From Microbacterium sp. LWS13-1.2 (GTDB taxonomy: Bacteria; Actinomycetota; Actinomycetes; Actinomycetales; Microbacteriaceae), in contig NZ_CP151632.1 of NCBI RefSeq assembly GCF_040144835.1, positions 1,364,001-1,428,000 on the forward strand: a DNA stretch of 64,000 bases, in the 5' to 3' direction. Under the pieces are notes generated by a model, which made no database searches, had not been told where the DNA came from, and saw only the letters and a list, made by a program, of their open reading frames with translations. The position numbers and the translations under genes were made by a program. This document shows, one piece after another, positions 15,165 to 24,312 of this stretch; the stretch's first letter is position 1; each line of letters starts with the position of its first letter.

Positions 15165-15203
15165 AGAGCGGATGCCGCAGCCCAGGGCTGCGGCATCCGC
15201 TCT
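15165..15203. terminator. Terminator between convergent acs and ridA
   Basis: Perfect 39-base palindrome, 19 bp each side of a single central A, containing GCGGATGCCGC. It ends 11 bases before the ridA stop on the opposite strand, so it serves ridA and can also stop acs read-through. Confidence 0.85.
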
Positions 15204-15213
15204 GTCGTTGGTG

Positions 15214-15681
15214 TCAGGCGTACGAGAAGACGACCTCGACCTCGACGGGGGCGTCGAGCGGCAGCACGGGAACGCCGACCGCCGATCGCGCGTGCCTCCC
15301 CGCGTCGCCGAAGACCTCACCGAGGACCTCGCTGGCGCCGTTGATCACGCCCGGCTGGCCGGTGAACTCGGGAATGGATGCGACGAAGCCGGTGACCTTG
15401 ACCACGCCGGTGAGGCGGTCGACCCCGCCGACGGCGGCCGCCGCCGCGGCGATGGCGTTGAGGGCGCTCTGGCGGGCGTATCCCTTGGCGTCGGCCGCGG
15501 GGACGAGTCCTTCACCCTCGCCCACCTTGCCGGTCGCGGGCAGCGCGCCCGAGACCATCGGCAGCTGGCCGGCGGTGTAGACGAGGTCGCCGTACGCCTT
15601 GGCGGGCACGTACGCGGCGACGGGCGGGACGACGTCGGGAAGGGCGATGCCGAGTTCGGCGAGACGGTCGCTGACGGCCAT
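15214..15681 (-). CDS. RidA family protein (Rv3678c-like)
   Basis: 155 residues of the YjgF/YER057c/UK114 fold. RidA relatives hydrolyse reactive enamine/imine intermediates made by PLP enzymes; this long actinobacterial subgroup (MAVSDRLAELGIALPDVVPPVAAYVPA...GDLVYTAGQLPM) has an uncertain substrate. It starts 2 bases after the DUF4177 stop, so the two are cotranscribed, and both are divergent from ponA2, an arrangement I recall from M. tuberculosis Rv3678c/Rv3678A/Rv3682. Confidence 0.9.
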   Translation of the reverse strand: MAVSDRLAELGIALPDVVPPVAAYVPAKAYGDLVYTAGQLPMVSGALPATGKVGEGEGLVPAADAKGYARQSALNAIAAAAAAVGGVDRLTGVVKVTGFVASIPEFTGQPGVINGASEVLGEVFGDAGRHARSAVGVPVLPLDAPVEVEVVFSYA

Positions 15682-15683
15682 GG

Positions 15684-15899
15684 TCAGGCCCCCTCGAACT
15701 GCTGGGCGGCCTGGGCTGCGGCATCCAGTCCCGCGTTCTGCTCTCCCCCGCCGACAGGGCGCTTCAGGTACGCGACGAGACCGCCCTCGGGACCTGGGAC
15801 GACCTGGACGAGCTCCCAGCCCTGCTTGCCCCAGTTATTGAGGATGGCAGCGGTGTTGTGGATCAGAAGGGGCGTGGTGAGGTACTCCCACGTCGTCAT
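15684..15899 (-). CDS. DUF4177 small protein
   Basis: 71 residues, MTTWEYLTTPLLIHNTAAILNNWGKQGWELVQVVPG, the typical DUF4177 core (WEY...L...G.EGWELV). GAGGAG lies 6-7 nt upstream of the ATG. Function unknown; cotranscribed with ridA. The longer open frame upstream is a shadow across the ponA2 promoter. Confidence 0.85.
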   Translation of the reverse strand: MTTWEYLTTPLLIHNTAAILNNWGKQGWELVQVVPGPEGGLVAYLKRPVGGGEQNAGLDAAAQAAQQFEGA

Positions 15900-15995
15900 C
15901 GCGACTCCTCGGGTATGCGGAAAGGACGGCAGGTGAAGGCTGGGAAACACCTCAGCGGGCGCACGTCTCTGAGGGAATCGCCCAGGTATCTCCCC

Positions 15996-16001
15996 TACGA
16001 T
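15996..16001 (+). promoter_or_regulatory. -10 element for leaderless ponA2
   Basis: TACGAT 7 nt before the ATG, with no Shine-Dalgarno in the gap. Confidence 0.5.
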
Positions 16002-16008
16002 CAAGCCT

Positions 16009-18816
16009 ATGCCTGATACCAAACGCACGGCCACAGGTGTGCTCGGCGGACTCGCCGGGCTCGTGGGCCTCAGCGCCGCAGCCGGTGTCCTCATCGCAGC
16101 GACGATCACTCCCGCGGTCGCCATCACGAGCACTGCGGCCGAGCGCGCGATCACGATGTTCGACAATCTGCCGAGCTCGCTCGAGATCGACAAGCTCATG
16201 CTTCCGAGCAACTTCTACTACACCGATCCCGCCACGGGTCAGCCGAGCCTGATGACGCAGTTCCTCGAGCAGGACCGCACCCCGGTGTCCTTCGACCAGA
16301 TCAACCCCGTCATGTACGACGCGCTCCTGTCCAGCGAGGACCCGCGCTACTACCAGCACGGCGGCATCGACCTCATCGGCACGACACGCGCTCTGCTCTC
16401 CAACGCGGGGGGCGCCTCGGAGACGCAGGGCGGCTCTTCGATCAGCCAGCAGTACGTGAAGAACGTGCTGATCCAGAAGTGCGAGCAGAACGCCGAGACG
16501 GAGTACGAGACCGACGAGGCCGGCGAGCCGGTCCTCGACGAGAGCGGTGCGGCGGTGGTCAAGGTCAGTCGAGACCAGGCGCTCCTCAACTGCTGGACCG
16601 ATGCGACGACCGCAGAGGGCTCCGAGGGCTACACGCGCAAGCTGCAGGAGATGCGCTACGCGATCGCCCTCGAGCAGAAGTACTCGAAGAACGACATCCT
16701 TCTCGGCTATCTCAACATCGCGAACTTCGGCGGCATCACTTACGGCATCGAGGCCGCCGCGCGCTACTACTTCACCACCAGCGCCGCGAACCTCACCGTG
16801 GCGCAGGCGGCAACGCTGGCCGGCATGGTGCAGAACCCCAACAATTACCGCATCGACAAAGCGGGCGGCTCGATCTTCGGCGCCGACGGTGCGACGTTCA
16901 ACAAGGCGCCGGACGGAGTCATCGACGAAGGCGCGAACCTCACCGTGCTCGACGACCTCGTAGCCTCGGGTGAGATCACCGAGGAACAGAAGCTCGCCGC
17001 GGCCGACGGCTACACCTCCACGAAGGTCCGCCAGCTGTACGTGCTGAGTCGCATGCTCGACGACGGCAAGATCACACGCGAGCAGTACGTCGAGGCCGCG
17101 GTCTGGCCGATCACGCCGGCAATCAACCCGCCCAAGACCGGCTGCGCCAACGCCGGCGGCGCCGCCTACTTCTGCCAGTACGTCAAGTACGTCATCCTCA
17201 ATGACCCGGCATTCGGCGAGACCGCCGAGGACCGCCAGGAGACGCTCCAGCGTGGTGGCCTCAACGTCTACACGACACTCGACCCGCGCGTCCAGGCCCC
17301 GGCCGAGCAGGCTATGGCCACTTACGCGCCGTCATCGATCGAGATGCGCCAGGGCACGACTGTTCCTTCCCCCGGTCGTTTCGGTTCCACCACCGTGAGC
17401 GTTGAGGCCGGCACCGGCCGAATCCTCGCGATGGCGCAGAACACCAAGTTCAGTGAGGACGCCTCCGTCGCGCCCGACTTGAATTACTCGGCGCAGGTTT
17501 ATGCCGGCGATCTGCAGTTCGGCAACTCGACCGGCTTCAACGCCGGGTCGACATTCAAGCTCTTCACACTCCTCGACTGGCTCGAGAAGGGCAAGTCCGT
17601 GAACGAGACGCTCAACGGCACGCTGCGCCTGTTCAAGAAGCTGACCGTCTGCGGCGAGACGTGGACGAACACGGCGACGAAGCCCACAGGGAACTTCGGC
17701 GGAGATCGAGGCCGCGTGGGTACGCCGATGCAGTTCACCGCGTCTTCGCTGAACACCGGCTACTTCGCCATGGCGGAGAAGCTCGACCTCTGCGACATCG
17801 CAAACGTCGCCACGAAGATGGGCGTCACGCAGGGCAACGGCGATCCCATCAAGATGGAGAATCTCAACTCGGTGATCGGCACCGCGAACGTCTCGCCCCT
17901 CGCGATGGCCGAGGCGTATGCGACAGTCGCCAACAACGGCATCTACTGCCAGCCGCAGGTGATCGACCGAGTCACCGACTCCGATGGCAACGACCTGCCG
18001 AAGCCCGAGCGGACGTGCAACCAGGTTCTCGAGCCCCGTGTTGCGGCGACTGCGGCATATGCCCTTCAGGGCGTGATGAACGGTGGCACCGGAAATCAGG
18101 GCAACCCGCGCGACGGCACGCCTCTCATCGGAAAGACCGGCACGCACGAAGAGATCCAGTCGTGGCTCATCGAGTCGAGCACGAAGGTTGCGACGGCGAC
18201 GTGGGCAGGCAACGTCCAGGGCGGCGGCGACATCTTCAAGACGTCGTACAACGGCGTCCGCCTGTCCGACATCCGGTATCGCATCACGCGGGACGTGCAG
18301 GCAGCAGCGAACGCAGCCTATGGCGGCGACAGGTTCGCGGGCCCGGATTCCGAGCTGACCAAGCAGGTGCTCACCGACCTCCCCAACGTCATCGGTCAGA
18401 CGGTCGAACAGGCGACCAAGACGCTCGAGGACGCCGGCTTCAGCGTGAGCGTCGGCGACCCGGTCGACTCCGATCAGCCCGCGGGTGTCGTAGGCGCTCA
18501 GAACCCGGGCGCAGGCAAGGTCGCGGGCGGCAGCACCGTCACCATCAACCCCAGCAACGGAGAGGGTCTCACGATCCCCAACGTATCGGGGAGCACGCTC
18601 GAGGACGCCAAGAAGGCGTTGCGCAGCGCGGGCTTCGGCAACGTGAGCGACGGCAGCTGTACGGCCGACGCCGCACTGGGCGCTCAGACGAGAGCGGGCG
18701 CGACCAACCCGTCCGCCGGCAGCGTGGTGAACCGCAACACGTCGATCGCCGTCGACTACACGGCCGCAGTCTGCGGCGGCGGGGGCCGCGGGCCTGGCGG
18801 CGGTGACGACGACTAG
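16009..18816 (+). CDS. ponA2: Bifunctional class A penicillin-binding protein with PASTA domains
   Basis: 935 residues. A short cytoplasmic tail and one TM helix (about 11-40) anchor it. The glycosyltransferase catalytic Glu110 is in SSEDPRYYQHGG, followed by GGSSISQQYVKN. The transpeptidase has Ser514 in STFK, then SLNTGYF (SxN) and Lys709 in KTGT. Two PASTA repeats follow (DLPNVIGQTVEQATKTLEDAGF and LTIPNVSGSTLEDAKKALRSAGF), then a Gly/Asp tail. It polymerises and cross-links peptidoglycan; PASTA domains suggest sensing of muropeptides. The next gene starts on the last base of its stop codon, as in the M. tuberculosis ponA2-Rv3683 pair. Confidence 0.94.
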   Translation: MPDTKRTATGVLGGLAGLVGLSAAAGVLIAATITPAVAITSTAAERAITMFDNLPSSLEIDKLMLPSNFYYTDPATGQPSLMTQFLEQDRTPVSFDQINPVMYDALLSSEDPRYYQHGGIDLIGTTRALLSNAGGASETQGGSSISQQYVKNVLIQKCEQNAETEYETDEAGEPVLDESGAAVVKVSRDQALLNCWTDATTAEGSEGYTRKLQEMRYAIALEQKYSKNDILLGYLNIANFGGITYGIEAAARYYFTTSAANLTVAQAATLAGMVQNPNNYRIDKAGGSIFGADGATFNKAPDGVIDEGANLTVLDDLVASGEITEEQKLAAADGYTSTKVRQLYVLSRMLDDGKITREQYVEAAVWPITPAINPPKTGCANAGGAAYFCQYVKYVILNDPAFGETAEDRQETLQRGGLNVYTTLDPRVQAPAEQAMATYAPSSIEMRQGTTVPSPGRFGSTTVSVEAGTGRILAMAQNTKFSEDASVAPDLNYSAQVYAGDLQFGNSTGFNAGSTFKLFTLLDWLEKGKSVNETLNGTLRLFKKLTVCGETWTNTATKPTGNFGGDRGRVGTPMQFTASSLNTGYFAMAEKLDLCDIANVATKMGVTQGNGDPIKMENLNSVIGTANVSPLAMAEAYATVANNGIYCQPQVIDRVTDSDGNDLPKPERTCNQVLEPRVAATAAYALQGVMNGGTGNQGNPRDGTPLIGKTGTHEEIQSWLIESSTKVATATWAGNVQGGGDIFKTSYNGVRLSDIRYRITRDVQAAANAAYGGDRFAGPDSELTKQVLTDLPNVIGQTVEQATKTLEDAGFSVSVGDPVDSDQPAGVVGAQNPGAGKVAGGSTVTINPSNGEGLTIPNVSGSTLEDAKKALRSAGFGNVSDGSCTADAALGAQTRAGATNPSAGSVVNRNTSIAVDYTAAVCGGGGRGPGGGDDD

Positions 18817-19748
18817 TGCCGCCTGCAGCAACTCGCACCGCCCTCACCGTGCTCGGCACGGTGGGGGCGGTCGGCGCGGGCGCCGCGATCTGGGGCGTCG
18901 GCATCGAGCGCTACCTGTTCACGGTCCGCTTCCATGACGTTCCGATGCTTCCCGCCGGTTCCGCGCCGATCAGGGTCCTCCATCTCTCCGACGCGCACAT
19001 GGCGCCGTGGCAGCATCGCAAGCAGGAGTGGATCGCGGCCCTGGCCGAGCTCGAGCCCGACCTCGTCGTGAACACCGGCGACAACATGGGTCACGTCGAC
19101 GGCCTTCGCGGTCTGCGCGCGGCCTTCGACCCGCTGCGCGGCATCCCGGGCGTCTTCGTCCACGGCTCGAACGACCACGCCGCTCCCTCCCCCCGCAACC
19201 CCCTGAAGTACTTCACCGGGCCGTCGAAGGTCAAGCACACGTCCGAGCCGCTCGACACCCAGGCGCTCGACGAGTACCTCACCGACGAGCTCGGCTGGCT
19301 CGACCTCAACAACCGCGTCGGAACGATGGATGCCGCGGGCCGCCGTATCGCGGCGTTCGGCGTCAGCGACGCCCACCGCGAGTGGGACAAGCTCGACGCC
19401 CTCCCCGGCCCGCTGTCGGCGCTGCGCAGCCAGGAGTCCGCCGACCTCACGCTCGGTGTGACGCACGCCCCCTACCGGCGCGTGCTCGACGACTTCGTCG
19501 ACCTCGGCGCCGACGCCGTCTTCGCCGGTCACACGCACGGCGGTCAGGTGCGCATCCCCGGCTTCGGCGCTCTTGTCGCGAACTGCGACATCCCACTGAA
19601 GCAGGCGCGCGGACTCAGCTCGTGGACGCACGGCGGGCGCACGGTGCCGTTGAACGTCAGCGCGGGTCTCGGACACTCGATCTACGCACCCGTGCGCTTC
19701 GCGTGCCGGCCCGAGGCGTCGCTTCTGACCCTCGTGGCTCAGGCGTAG
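18816..19748 (+). CDS. Membrane-linked metallophosphoesterase
   Basis: 310 residues. An N-terminal hydrophobic segment (ALTVLGTVGAVGAGAAIWGVGI) is followed by calcineurin-like metal motifs: HLSDAHM (DxH), NTGDN (GD), GSNDH (GNH variant with Ser) and GHTHGG (GHxH). The likely substrate is an envelope phosphoester, but it is unknown. The GTG start shares one base with the ponA2 stop, so translation is coupled and a cell-wall-related role is plausible. Confidence 0.88.
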   Translation: MPPAATRTALTVLGTVGAVGAGAAIWGVGIERYLFTVRFHDVPMLPAGSAPIRVLHLSDAHMAPWQHRKQEWIAALAELEPDLVVNTGDNMGHVDGLRGLRAAFDPLRGIPGVFVHGSNDHAAPSPRNPLKYFTGPSKVKHTSEPLDTQALDEYLTDELGWLDLNNRVGTMDAAGRRIAAFGVSDAHREWDKLDALPGPLSALRSQESADLTLGVTHAPYRRVLDDFVDLGADAVFAGHTHGGQVRIPGFGALVANCDIPLKQARGLSSWTHGGRTVPLNVSAGLGHSIYAPVRFACRPEASLLTLVAQA

Positions 19749-19843
19749 CGCTCAACTCCTCCCCAAGCGGGGCTTCGCGCGCTTGGTCCACAGATCGGCG
19801 CGACGGTGGTCCAGGGAACACACGGGGCGGGCAGTCTCGCAAT

Positions 19844-21442
19844 GTGCCGAGAACAGAACCTCCGTCCTTCCCCCTGACACCGCGTCGCCCCTCCCGCCTC
19901 GTGCGCTTGCTTCGATCGCGCACTCTCCCTCTGCCCGCCTATATCCTCGTCATCGTCGTCCTGGCGGTGCTCTTCGTCATAGACGTCGCAGCACCGCCGC
20001 GCGCCGACGCCGCCGAGCGCGGTACCGGATTCGGCACGTGGGCACCGATCTCGGCCTACGGATGGCATGGCTCGATGCTGATCGACGGCGTGCATACGTA
20101 CTGCATCACCCCGGGTGCGCCTGCTCCCACCGGGCCGAGCAGCGACCACGGCATCAGCGGATCGGCCGCCGGGCTGTCGTCGCAGCAGCTCGCCGGGATC
20201 AATCTCCTGGTGTCCGCCTACGGGCAGACCGATGATCCCGTCCAGGCTGCCGCGGTGGCGTGGGCCGTCAAAGCGATCGCGAACCGCGAGGAGACGCTCC
20301 ACGCGTTCGGATACCGGGGCGACTCGCTTGCCGGAGCGATCCACTGGACGATGTCTGCACTCGCGCCGCAGCATGACCTGGCCGTCCAGGAGCGGGCTGT
20401 CGCCTACTACGACGAGGCCGTCCGCGCGGCGCAGAACGCGGTCGACGCGAGCGGAAGTCTGGCGTTCTCGACCGACCCCGCAGACCACCGGACCGGCACC
20501 GTGCGCGTCGACGCCACGAGCGCCGCGACCGGGACGGTGACCCTTGTGAACGCCGTCTTCGCCACGACGGGTTCACCCACGCTGGAGGGCGCAACGGCGG
20601 GCACGACCTACGCCATCCGCACGGTCCAGCCTGAGCCGGGCCGCGCGTACACCGTCAGCGGCACAGGCCGCTTGACCGCCGGCCTTCCCGCCGCAGTGCG
20701 CCACTACACCACGCCGGGCGGCCAGCAGACCGCCGGTCCCGCCGGCGCTGTGCCGTTCGACATCGCGGGAGCCGATGCCGCCCCGCGCGTCCCCCCGTTC
20801 TCGCCGTCCATCGCGACACAGGTGCCGGCGCGGGAGACGGCTCCAGGTCCGTACATCGACCAGGTCACGTTCGCCGCAGAGGACGGATCGTGGCCCCGTT
20901 CCGGGGACGGCTCATATCTGCCCGTGACCGCCCGTGCGGTCGTCTACCGCACCGATGCTGAGCCGGCTCCGAACTCGGAGATTCCCGAAGGCGCGACCGT
21001 CGCAGGAACCCTGCAGGTCACGACCGATCCCGTCCTCGGTCCGACAGCGGCGTACACCGTCGCATCACCGTGGGAGATGACGGCCCCCGGCTTCTACACA
21101 GCGGTGTGGAGCGTCAGCGGTGCCGACCAGATCGCCACGGTGGCGGCCCACACCGGACCGGACTTCGTGTGGACCGAGCGTTTCGGCGAACCGTCGCAGG
21201 TCGCCGTCGTCGCGCCGCCTGCGGTGGAGCCGACGCCCGCCCCGACGCCCGCTGTGACGACGCCTGGCCCCGCCGCTGCCGACGTCGCTCCGAGTCCTCC
21301 GCCGGCCGCGCTCGCCGCGACCGGGCTCGATGTCAGTGCCGTCCGCACGCCCCTGGCGATCGCCATCGGCCTGGTCAGCATCGGCGTCGCGATCGTCGCG
21401 TCCCGACGCCCTCGGTTCGGAGCACGGCTCACGATCAGGTAG
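19844..21442 (+). CDS. Probable sortase-anchored surface protein with thioester-domain-like N-terminus
   Basis: 532 residues from the GTG at 19844 (start uncertain, weak ribosome binding site; the frame stays open upstream inside the phosphoesterase gene). Signal segment LPLPAYILVIVVLAVLFVIDVAAPPRADAA at about 29-57. Residues 84-94, HTYCITPGAPA, with Cys87, and VQAAAVAWAVKA, with Gln134, resemble the Cys and Gln pair that form the isopeptide-like thioester in TQXA/thioester adhesin domains. A Pro/Thr-rich stalk leads to LAATG (490-494), a hydrophobic helix and a basic tail, which is a class E sortase signal (LAxTG). No sortase gene is in the window. Role in adhesion is inferred. Confidence 0.62.
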   Translation: MPRTEPPSFPLTPRRPSRLVRLLRSRTLPLPAYILVIVVLAVLFVIDVAAPPRADAAERGTGFGTWAPISAYGWHGSMLIDGVHTYCITPGAPAPTGPSSDHGISGSAAGLSSQQLAGINLLVSAYGQTDDPVQAAAVAWAVKAIANREETLHAFGYRGDSLAGAIHWTMSALAPQHDLAVQERAVAYYDEAVRAAQNAVDASGSLAFSTDPADHRTGTVRVDATSAATGTVTLVNAVFATTGSPTLEGATAGTTYAIRTVQPEPGRAYTVSGTGRLTAGLPAAVRHYTTPGGQQTAGPAGAVPFDIAGADAAPRVPPFSPSIATQVPARETAPGPYIDQVTFAAEDGSWPRSGDGSYLPVTARAVVYRTDAEPAPNSEIPEGATVAGTLQVTTDPVLGPTAAYTVASPWEMTAPGFYTAVWSVSGADQIATVAAHTGPDFVWTERFGEPSQVAVVAPPAVEPTPAPTPAVTTPGPAAADVAPSPPPAALAATGLDVSAVRTPLAIAIGLVSIGVAIVASRRPRFGARLTIR

Positions 21443-21445
21443 ACT
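21440..21445 (+). promoter_or_regulatory. -10 element for tRNA-Pro
   Basis: TAGACT 14 bases before the tRNA 5' end, overlapping the stop codon of the preceding gene. Confidence 0.5.
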
Positions 21446-21459
21446 CATGGGGTTGTCGA

Positions 21460-21533
<74 letters not shown>

Positions 21534-21539
21534 CAGCGA

Positions 21540-21567
21540 AGAGGCTCCGCCGCGAGGCGGAGCCTCT
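21540..21567 (+). terminator. Terminator of tRNA-Pro
   Basis: 12-bp perfect stem AGAGGCTCCGCC/GGCGGAGCCTCT with a GCGA tetraloop, 6 bases after the tRNA. Confidence 0.85.
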
Positions 21568-21587
21568 GGCATGAAAGGACGGACACC

Positions 21588-22364
21588 GTGACGGACAGCA
21601 TCCCGCCCCTTCTCGTCGCCTTCGACCTCGACGACACCCTCGCACCCTCCAAGAGCCAGATCGACGAGCGCATCGGCGGGCTGCTCATCGCGCTGGCCGA
21701 GCGCGTCGAGGTGGCGATCATCTCCGGTGGTCAGCTCGGTCAGTTCACGACGCAGGTCGTCGACCGGCTTCCGGAGGCGTCCCCTGCCGCGCTCGCTCGA
21801 CTGCACCTGCTGCCGACCTGCGGCACCCAGTACTACCGCCTGACCGAGGACGAGGTCGTCACGGTCTACAAGCGCTCGCTCACCGACGATCAGAAGTCGC
21901 GGGCACTCGCTGCCGTCGAGGGTGAGGCGCGTCGCCTCGGGCTCTGGGAATCCGAGACGTGGGGCGACATCCTCGAGGACCGCGGCTCGCAGATCACCTT
22001 CTCGGCGCTCGGCCAGCAGGCTCCTGTCTCCGCCAAGACCGCGTGGGACCCGACCGGCGAGAAGAAGAACGCCCTGCGCGCCGCGGTGGCTGCGCTGCTG
22101 CCCGACCTCGAGGTGCGCTCGGGCGGCTCGACGTCTGTCGACATCACCGAGCAGGGCATCGACAAGGCCTACGGCATGCGCCAGCTCGCCGAGCAGACCG
22201 GCATCGCACTCGACGACATGCTCTTCGTCGGCGACCGCCTCGACCCGGACGGCAACGACTACCCCGTCCTCGCGATCGGCGTGCGCTGCCATGCGGTCGA
22301 GGGCTGGGAAGACACCGCCGACTACCTCGAAGAGCTCATCCCCACGCTTCCCGTCCGCGTCTGA
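21588..22364 (+). CDS. HAD-IIB family hydrolase, phosphomannomutase-like
   Basis: 258 residues. Motif I is AFDLDDTLAPSK (nucleophile DxD), motif II IISGG, and the late motif FVGDRLDPDGNDYPVL holds the Mg-binding Asp residues; KAYGMRQL supplies the Lys. The layout follows the type-IIB cap group that includes eukaryotic-type phosphomannomutase and sucrose-phosphatase relatives. The natural sugar phosphate is not evident. GTG start with GAAAGGA about 10 nt upstream. Its 3' side runs into a tandem repeat array. Confidence 0.85.
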   Translation: MTDSIPPLLVAFDLDDTLAPSKSQIDERIGGLLIALAERVEVAIISGGQLGQFTTQVVDRLPEASPAALARLHLLPTCGTQYYRLTEDEVVTVYKRSLTDDQKSRALAAVEGEARRLGLWESETWGDILEDRGSQITFSALGQQAPVSAKTAWDPTGEKKNALRAAVAALLPDLEVRSGGSTSVDITEQGIDKAYGMRQLAEQTGIALDDMLFVGDRLDPDGNDYPVLAIGVRCHAVEGWEDTADYLEELIPTLPVRV

Positions 22365-22390
22365 CGCGTTTGCCGGGGGCCGGCGTGAGC

Positions 22391-22900
22391 CCCGCGCGTT
22401 TCGTCTCGCTCGTTCCTCGCTCGCTCAACGACCGAAATCCTCGCTCGCCCTCGCTCGCTCAACGACCGGAACGCGACCACCCGCTCCCCCGGACCATCGA
22501 GCACGCGACGCAGACCCCCGGTCGTTGAGCGAGGGAGCGCCAGCGACCGAGACGAAACGCCCCGAGCTTCGCGACTGCGCCGGAACCCGCGCGTTTCGTC
22601 TCGCTCGTTCCTCGCTCGCTCAACGACCGAAATCCTCGCTCGCCCTCGCTCGCTCAACGACCCGAATGCGACGACCCGCTCCCCCGGACCATCGAGCACG
22701 CGACGCAGACCCCCCCGGTCGTTGAGCGAGGGAGCGCCAGCGACCGAGACGAAACGCCCCGAGCTTCGCGACTGCGCCGGAACCCGCGCGTTTCGTCTCG
22801 CTCGTTCCTCGCTCGCTCAACGACCGAAATCCTCGCTCGCCCTCGCTCGCTCAACGACCGACGAGACCGGTGCGGGCGTTGAGCGAGCGAAGCGTCGAAC
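22391..22900. repeat. About 2.5 tandem copies of a 195-197-bp palindrome-rich unit
   Basis: Units start CCCGCGCGTTTCGTCTCGCT at 22391, 22586 and 22783. Each unit holds the arms GCTCAACGACCG and CGGTCGTTGAGC plus GTTTCGTCTCG/CGAGACGAAAC, so the block is nested inverted repeats inside direct repeats. The copies differ by only a few bases (for example a longer C-run before the second CGGTCGTTGAG), indicating recent duplication. It fills the 539-base gap between the convergent HAD and lactate dehydrogenase genes; no coding frame is credible. Confidence 0.92.
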
Positions 22901-22903
22901 GGA

Positions 22904-24301
22904 TCAGCCCTGGGGGCGCGACGTGGTGCCCTTCGACGCCGTGGTCTTCGCCGGACGGGATGCCGCAGCATCCGTCTTGCCGTTCGCCGTCGTCCTCGGA
23001 GCCCGCGCCGCCGCGCCGGACGCGACGCGCACGCGCGGTGCACCGCCGCCGACAGCCTCAGCCGGCGCGCCCGCCAGCGGCATCAGGCGCGTGAGCTGGG
23101 TGACGTGGCGCGGCTCCAGCTCGGCGAGGGTGGAGACGCCGAGCAGCTTCATGGTGCGCTCGATCTCGCTGCGCAGGATCTCGATCGTGCGGTCGACGCC
23201 CTGGCGGCCACCCGCCATGAGGCCGTAGAGGTACGCGCGGCCGATGAGGGTGAACTTCGCACCGAGCGCGATCGAGGCGACGATGTCGGCGCCGTTCATG
23301 ATGCCCGTGTCGACCATGACGGTCGCATCCTTGCCGACCTCGCGCACCACCTCGGGCAGGAGCCGGAAGGGGATCGGCGCGCGGTCGAGCTGGCGCCCGC
23401 CGTGGTTCGAGAGGATGATGCCGTCGACGCCGGCATCGATGAGCCGCTTCGAGTCGGCGACGTTCTGCACGCCCTTGACCACGATCTTGCCCGGCCAGAT
23501 GTCGCGGATGATCGCGAGGTCGTCGTAGCTGATCGTCGGGTCCATCGCCGAGTTCAGCAGCTCGCCCACCGTGCCGCCGGTGGTCGAGAGCGAGGCGAAC
23601 TCGAGCTTCGGCGTGGTGAGGAAGTCGTACCACCACCACGGCCGCGGGATGGCGTTGATGATCGTGCCCAGAGTCAGCTGCGGCGGGATCGAGAAGCCGT
23701 TGCGCTTGTCGCGCAGGCGGGCACCGGCGACAGGCGTGTCGACGGTGAACTGCAGCGTGTCGAAGCCGGCTGCGGCCGCACGGCGGGCGAGTCCGTACGA
23801 GACCTCGCGATCGCGCATGACGTACAACTGGAACCAGTTGCGCCCGTGCGGGTTGGCCTTCTTCACGTCCTCGATCGACGTGGTGCCGAGCGTCGAGAGC
23901 GTGAACGGGATTCCTGCGGCACCGGCTGCGCCCGCGCCGGCGGTCTCACCCTCGGTCTGCATGAGGCGCGTGAAGCCGGTCGGCGCGATGCCGAAGGGCA
24001 GCGCCGACGGACCCCCGAGGATCTCGGTGGACATGTCGACGTGCTCGGCCGGTCGCAGGATGTCGGGGTGGAACTCGACGTCCTCGAACGCCTGGCGCGC
24101 ACGCGCGAGCGAGAACTCGCCCTCGGCGGCGCCGTCGGTGTAGTCGAAGGCCGCCTTGGGCGTGCGACGCTTCGCGATCGTCCGCAGGTCGTGGATCGTG
24201 AGCGCCGCCTCGAGCCGGCGCTTGCGCCCGTCGAGTTCGGGCTTCTTGAATTGCATGAGCTCGAGCATCTCAGCAGGCTTGGGGAGCTGACGCTGGACCA
24301 T
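22904..24301 (-). CDS. lldD: FMN-dependent L-lactate dehydrogenase (LldD type)
   Basis: 465 residues of the alpha-hydroxy-acid oxidase/dehydrogenase TIM barrel. Seen motifs: PFGIAPTGF near the flavin, [24 protein letters not shown], the Lys in KIVVKGV, and the catalytic [12 protein letters not shown]. It oxidises L-lactate to pyruvate and passes electrons to quinone in this subgroup. The last roughly 60 residues are a low-complexity Ala/Thr/Arg/Lys tail not found in typical LldD. Start chosen after GAAAGG, 11 bases beyond the regulator stop. Cotranscribed with the FadR-type regulator and controlled by the operators at 25141-25172. Confidence 0.9.
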   Translation of the reverse strand: MVQRQLPKPAEMLELMQFKKPELDGRKRRLEAALTIHDLRTIAKRRTPKAAFDYTDGAAEGEFSLARARQAFEDVEFHPDILRPAEHVDMSTEILGGPSALPFGIAPTGFTRLMQTEGETAGAGAAGAAGIPFTLSTLGTTSIEDVKKANPHGRNWFQLYVMRDREVSYGLARRAAAAGFDTLQFTVDTPVAGARLRDKRNGFSIPPQLTLGTIINAIPRPWWWYDFLTTPKLEFASLSTTGGTVGELLNSAMDPTISYDDLAIIRDIWPGKIVVKGVQNVADSKRLIDAGVDGIILSNHGGRQLDRAPIPFRLLPEVVREVGKDATVMVDTGIMNGADIVASIALGAKFTLIGRAYLYGLMAGGRQGVDRTIEILRSEIERTMKLLGVSTLAELEPRHVTQLTRLMPLAGAPAEAVGGGAPRVRVASGAAARAPRTTANGKTDAAASRPAKTTASKGTTSRPQG

Positions 24302-24312
24302 GGGGTTGCCTT

